Origin: Clonostachys chloroleuca
Taxonomy: Eukaryota > Ascomycota > Sordariomycetes > Hypocreales > Bionectriaceae
DNA: 64,000 nt
Assembly (NCBI GenBank): GCA_037952775.1
Contig: JBANAY010000004.1
Span: 186,001 to 250,000 of the forward strand
Direction: 5' to 3'
Of this stretch, positions 60,393 through 64,000 are shown in pieces; position 1 is the first letter of the stretch, and the number at the start of each line of letters is the position of its first letter. The notes beneath the pieces are model-generated. The model worked only from the letters and a program-made list of their open reading frames with translations. It did no database searches and was not told where the DNA came from. The translations under genes and the position numbers were made by a program.

Positions 60393-61226
60393 ATGGAAAA
60401 CCTCTCGATCCAGGATGCCCCTCCGCCAGGGACGCATCAAGGCCCCGGGGCGCCTCCTCAGGCGCCCGCGCAGCTGCCGCCGCAGATGTTCACGACGGCG
60501 GCGCAGCTTCTGGACCTCACCGACAGTACGTTGTAGCTTGGAGCGTGGGGGTAGAGAGGCTGGACCGGAATTGGCCCTGTCTTCTCCAAGATCGAAGGGA
60601 GGAAACTGTTTCTGTTGAACCTGGTTGGCTGATTTGTCGTGTTCCTTTCGCACAGAGAAGTTGATGATTGCGCTCCGTGATGGGAGGAAACTCATTGGGG
60701 TGTTGAGGAGCTGGGATCAATTCGGTGTGTATGAACCCCGGCGGGGAACTGAGCAATTGGATTCCAAGGGGGCATGTGAGAGGTATCTCTCGTTGTCCCC
60801 AAACGGATCTGCCCATTTCCCTAAACCCCCCTTTGTTGTGTGTTTGAACAGAGTCTGGACAATTGGGGACTAACGACGTCTTCTATGCGCGGCTCCCCGG
60901 CAGCCAACCTCGTCTTGCAGTCAACGATTGAACGCTTCTTCGCCTCGAGCCCGGACAGCAGCGCGCCCGGCGCCCCCAGGGGCTACTACGCGGACGTGAC
61001 GCACGGCATCTTCCTGGTGCGGGGGGAGAACGTCCTGCTCCTGGGGGAGATCGACCTGGACAAGGACGACGAGGCGCCCCCCGGGTACGAGAGGGGCGAG
61101 CTCGACTTCGTAAAGAAGCTGGCGGAGGAGAAGAAGGCCGCCGACAGGGCGAGGGAGAAGGCCCGGCTGAAGAAGCTCGCCACGCTGGGCTTTGAGGGTG
61201 AGGGACTTGGGGATATGGTGCTCTGA
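60393..61226 (+). CDS. LSM1: Sm-like protein Lsm1 (mRNA decapping activator)
   Basis: Defining subunit of the cytoplasmic Lsm1-7 ring, which binds deadenylated mRNA 3' ends with Pat1 and promotes decapping. Three exons (60393-60525, 60656-60724, 60904-61226) give 174 aa. A Pro/Gln-rich N-terminus of about 30 residues precedes [38 protein letters not shown], which is the Sm1 motif with the Asp/Asn RNA-site residues. Sm2 is represented by HGIFLVRGENVLLLGEIDLD. The C-terminal tail is long, helical and Lys/Glu-rich (VKKLAEEKKAADRAREKARL), as in Lsm1, where it crosses the ring face. The second intron is placed to end at 60903 because only that acceptor gives the conserved F-ANLVLQ junction. Confidence 0.9.
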
Positions 61227-62115
61227 TGAGGGGGAAGTGAAATTGGGAAGGAGGGGGAAAGCCGTGGAATTGGGGATCGTGAGGGTGTCTGGCACCGGGT
61301 TTCTCTCCAAAACATTCCTCCAGCCCTGTCTTTTTTTTCTTATAAGTGAAAGCGCAGTGCAATATCGGCCCAGCTGAAATATCTCGGGGTGGAAAAAAAG
61401 GGAGACACATGGGAATTGGAGGTCTCTAGACAACCGTGTGTCACCAAAGCTGCGGCGAGATGGTCGTGGGTGGCAGAATATTGTGAAATGCCTCCCGGCC
61501 AAGGGCTGGATCATGGACATGGCATGTACTTGATAGAGCTTAGCGAGGGTCTACTTCTCTTGATAGTCTAGATGTGGTTATTGGGCCTGGTGATGGCGTA
61601 TCATGTCTGTTGCTAGCCTATTGGAATCCTAGCTCCTCTTTCAACATATATAGCTGAGCTTCAAGGTCAGATCAAGCCTATTGAAGATAGAGCGTGGAGC
61701 CTTCGAATATAAACAGTCTGAAGAACATTTCGACTGTACTAGTTCGCTGAGAAGGGTCGTTGCTCTCAGGGCTTTTTTGCGTGTAAGTGTTGGATAAGAT
61801 CTCGCATTCATCTTGCAGTCTTCACACAGCTAGTCACCATTGAAAACTAAGGGATCGCCAAAAGGAAACCGGTTGGGAGAGGTGCTCTTATTAGGTATAC
61901 AGAAATTTGTGTTACTACAATGCACGTAGGCAGGTTATCGGTGAGGGTGTTCAAGTTTTGCTGGCATGAAATGATACACTGCCCTGTGAGTCGGGCTATT
62001 GATACAACGGCACAACCTAGACGGAGAGACCCTGAGTTAGGTTGTGCACGTTCGTTTGCAAGTTGTTGTTGCTGGCTGTTCCGGTTCTAGGTCGGCGATG
62101 GTCGTTACATTTGTG
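61227..62115. other. Intergenic spacer between convergent genes
   Basis: Lies between the 3' ends of LSM1 (+) and the gene at 62116 (-). Nothing is recognised. Confidence 0.5.
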
Positions 62116-63096
62116 TCATAGTTTCTTCGTCATCATAGTTCTCTCGAACATTGGCAATGGGGTTCCCGAGCCGCCGGGATCTCGTATCCCGCCAAGGAGC
62201 CAGTCAGTCAAGCCCACGAACTTGGCGCCGACTCCTTTCTCCCAGTTACCACCCTCCTGGGCTGTCTCGATGGTGTGGCTGAGGATCCTGCCCTCCTGGT
62301 CAAAGTCAAAAATGAAAAGGCCTGTGAAGGCCTTGTTGGCTTCAACGCCATCTTCGCGGCCGACAAGCCGGAGGGACTTGGCAATGGTACTGATATGGCT
62401 ACCGCCCCCGACCGCTGGCTTGCGCTTCTCGCACCATCTGACGACCAATTGCTCGGGGATTGCACCGGCTCTTCGAGGCAGAAAGGTGATGGGCTCGGTG
62501 GTTACGCGCTCAGCAAGGATCTCTATTTTGACGTTTCCAATGATCGGCACTCGGTTCCAGGCTATAGGAGAGGTCCAAAGCGCTGCATTGTACGCAACGC
62601 GGCCGGAGACTGTGGGTAGGTGAGGATGGGTCGAGGGAAAGAGATGGAGTGAGATGTTCGGTGCAAGCAGGTCTTGAGGAAGCGGAGATTGAAGAAGAGT
62701 CGGTAACCGTTCTTGCAGTATCCTCAAAGCTGTGGCTTCGGGTCAGTGTGCGATCCCGGGTGCGGGGCGGCAAGCATCTTGTCTCTCCAACTCACTGTTA
62801 CCCAGGTTGGCCTTATTCGGATCGGGCGGCTGATCACCCCCTGCGCCAACCCATAATGGTCCCTTGGGATCGAAGAAGGTGTGGTGCGAGCTCCCGGAGG
62901 AAATCCTAGGGCTTATGCCAGAGCAGAGCCCGGGCTGCGGTCGGTACGGGGCGGGCGGAGGGCCGTCGTTGGCGGCGATGTTCGGCTGTGGTGTTGATGC
63001 TTTGGCCGAGTCGACGGTGGTGGTTATACAGCGGGCAAAGGACAGTGAGGAAGAGCGAGCAGTACTGTGTAGGGCACAGCGCATTGGGGCCGCCAT
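62116..63096 (-). CDS. Uncharacterised, probably mitochondrial protein
   Basis: Two exons on the minus strand (63096-62802, 62729-62116) give 302 aa; the splice (GTAAC...CCACAG) joins PDPNKANLG to ALRILQERLPTLLQ in phase. The start ATG 63096 opens MAAPMRCALHSTARSSSLSFARCITTT, an Arg/Ser-rich, acid-free segment like a mitochondrial targeting peptide. A longer start at 63192 is possible. A Pro-rich linker follows, then a compact domain beginning LAPNISLHLFPSTHPHLP. That domain has alternating strand-like segments (VAYNAALWTSPIAWNRVP, VKIEILAERV, FTGLFIFDFDQEGRILSHTIE), reminiscent of an NTF2-like alpha+beta cone fold. That resemblance is an impression only. No membrane helix is apparent, I do not recognise the family, and no function is assigned. 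Confidence 0.7.
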
Positions 63097-64000
63097 GGCT
63101 GGTCGAGGCGGCGTGGCGGGAGACACATGGATTGGCCTGGGGATGCTCTGGTAGGGCCGGCGCAGCGAATAGCTTCGATTAAGATGTTGCACCCAATCTG
63201 AAGAGGCTCTTATTTTTTTCTGGGCTTCCTCCCCCAGAAAGCATGGCCCTGTTTTCGGGTGGGGGCCCTATCCGTCGTGGCGGGTCTCAGGCTGGATAGT
63301 TCATCACTGGTGGCCCTATCGTTGCTAGAGTGGTGTGCCACGCTGGGACTCGCATCTTGGCCTGTGCATTTGCTAGATGAGCAGGTTGATATCCTGCGTA
63401 CCCTCAGCCGGGAATTGGGCCATTGCATTGCCTTGCCCGCCTTGGTATCTGTCACGTAGGATGCGGGTGCTACCTGGTGTTATGCACGCCGGGCAACTCA
63501 GGCACACACAATCAACATGGATCATGGTGCACCGACTCAACACCCAAAGACAATACACAACCCATCAAGAACATGGAGGGCAATCCAGAATTCAAAAGAT
63601 GTGCAGCTCGTTCACCCGTCCTCAGCTGGTGCCGGCAAAATCCATTGATGCAATGGGGTCGTGCTCCGGCACGCTCGCTTGTAGATTATTCAATGTCAAG
63701 TCCAGTCTGTAGCGATACCCGAGCGGCTGGTGCGTGCATGCATGTGGCAGACTGAGACATGCTTACGTCGTAACTGATAGAGATGATTCACGGCGGATTG
63801 GTGAGTGCAAGGTTCCCCCCATGTCTGAACACTCCGCGGTAATTAGGCCTGGTGCTCGCTGGCGCTTGGAGCCCAGCAGTGATGCCAAAGATAGCATCCC
63901 CTGCGTTCAGCGGGAGGCGAGGCCTCAGGTACCTGCTTACCTGTGCGGGCCTGGAGACCGATCAAGTCGACCTGGACCGACCGTGGCTGATACCTGATAC
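63097..64000. other. Intergenic end of window
   Basis: Promoter side of the gene ending at 62116, and sequence running to the window edge. Only short frames occur; nothing is recognised. Confidence 0.45.

Overview
This window is nuclear DNA of a filamentous ascomycete (Pezizomycotina). The genes are monocistronic and lie on both strands. They are interrupted by short introns with GTRNGT-type donors and CTAAC/CTAAT-like branch sites, and the intergenic spacers are long and pyrimidine-rich. No rRNA, convincing tRNA, CRISPR array, transposase or prophage-like gene was found. The style suggests Sordariomycetes, perhaps Hypocreales, but that placement is only an impression.

Layout. 1-5.2 kb: no gene. 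5.25-7.25 kb: amino-acid permease (+, four exons). 9.8-12.06 kb: ARMH3/DUF1741 armadillo-like protein (-, six exons). 12.06-22.4 kb: about 10 kb with no supportable gene. 23.4-27.1 kb: SH3-RasGEF (+), with a frame break at a G5 run. 27.1-30.9 kb: no gene. 30.9-32.6 kb: UNC-93-like MFS protein (+). 33.6-34.4 kb: ISA1-type Fe-S assembly protein (+). 35.1-35.6 kb: O6-alkylguanine-DNA alkyltransferase (+), with a frame break near its 3' end. 36.5-38.1 kb: succinyl-CoA ligase beta subunit (+). 40.1-40.4 kb: a possible small protein. 42.7-43.5 kb: Vps20 (+). 43.9-45.0 kb: fructosamine-kinase-like protein with altered catalytic residues (+). 45.8-48.0 kb: Rix7/NVL-like tandem AAA ATPase with an aberrant first ATPase domain (+). 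48.4-49.3 kb: cytochrome c (-). 49.8-50.6 kb: uncharacterised mitochondrial membrane protein (+). 50.8-51.9 kb: exosome subunit Rrp42 (-), with a frame break. 52.5-54.9 kb: arginyl-tRNA-protein transferase Ate1 (-), with an 807-bp intron. 54.9-58.7 kb: no gene. 58.7-59.4 kb: Nudix diphosphoinositol-polyphosphate phosphohydrolase (+). 60.4-61.2 kb: Lsm1 (+). 62.1-63.1 kb: uncharacterised, probably mitochondrial protein (-). 63.1-64 kb: no gene.

Most genes are housekeeping: mitochondrial respiration and Fe-S/TCA metabolism (cytochrome c, LSC2, ISA1), RNA turnover and ribosome assembly (Rrp42, Lsm1, Rix7-like), and signalling or traffic (RasGEF, Vps20, ARMH3). They do not form an obvious pathway cluster, and cytochrome c and the 49.8-kb mitochondrial gene are the only clear functional pair (head-to-head).

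The most unusual locus is 43.9-48.0 kb. There a kinase-fold protein that has lost both catalytic aspartates sits beside an intronless AAA ATPase whose first ATPase domain is degenerate. Three conserved genes (RasGEF, MGMT, RRP42) each carry one single-base indel at or next to a G/C run. Sequencing or assembly error explains these best, though real lesions cannot be excluded. I found no convincing new multi-gene system.
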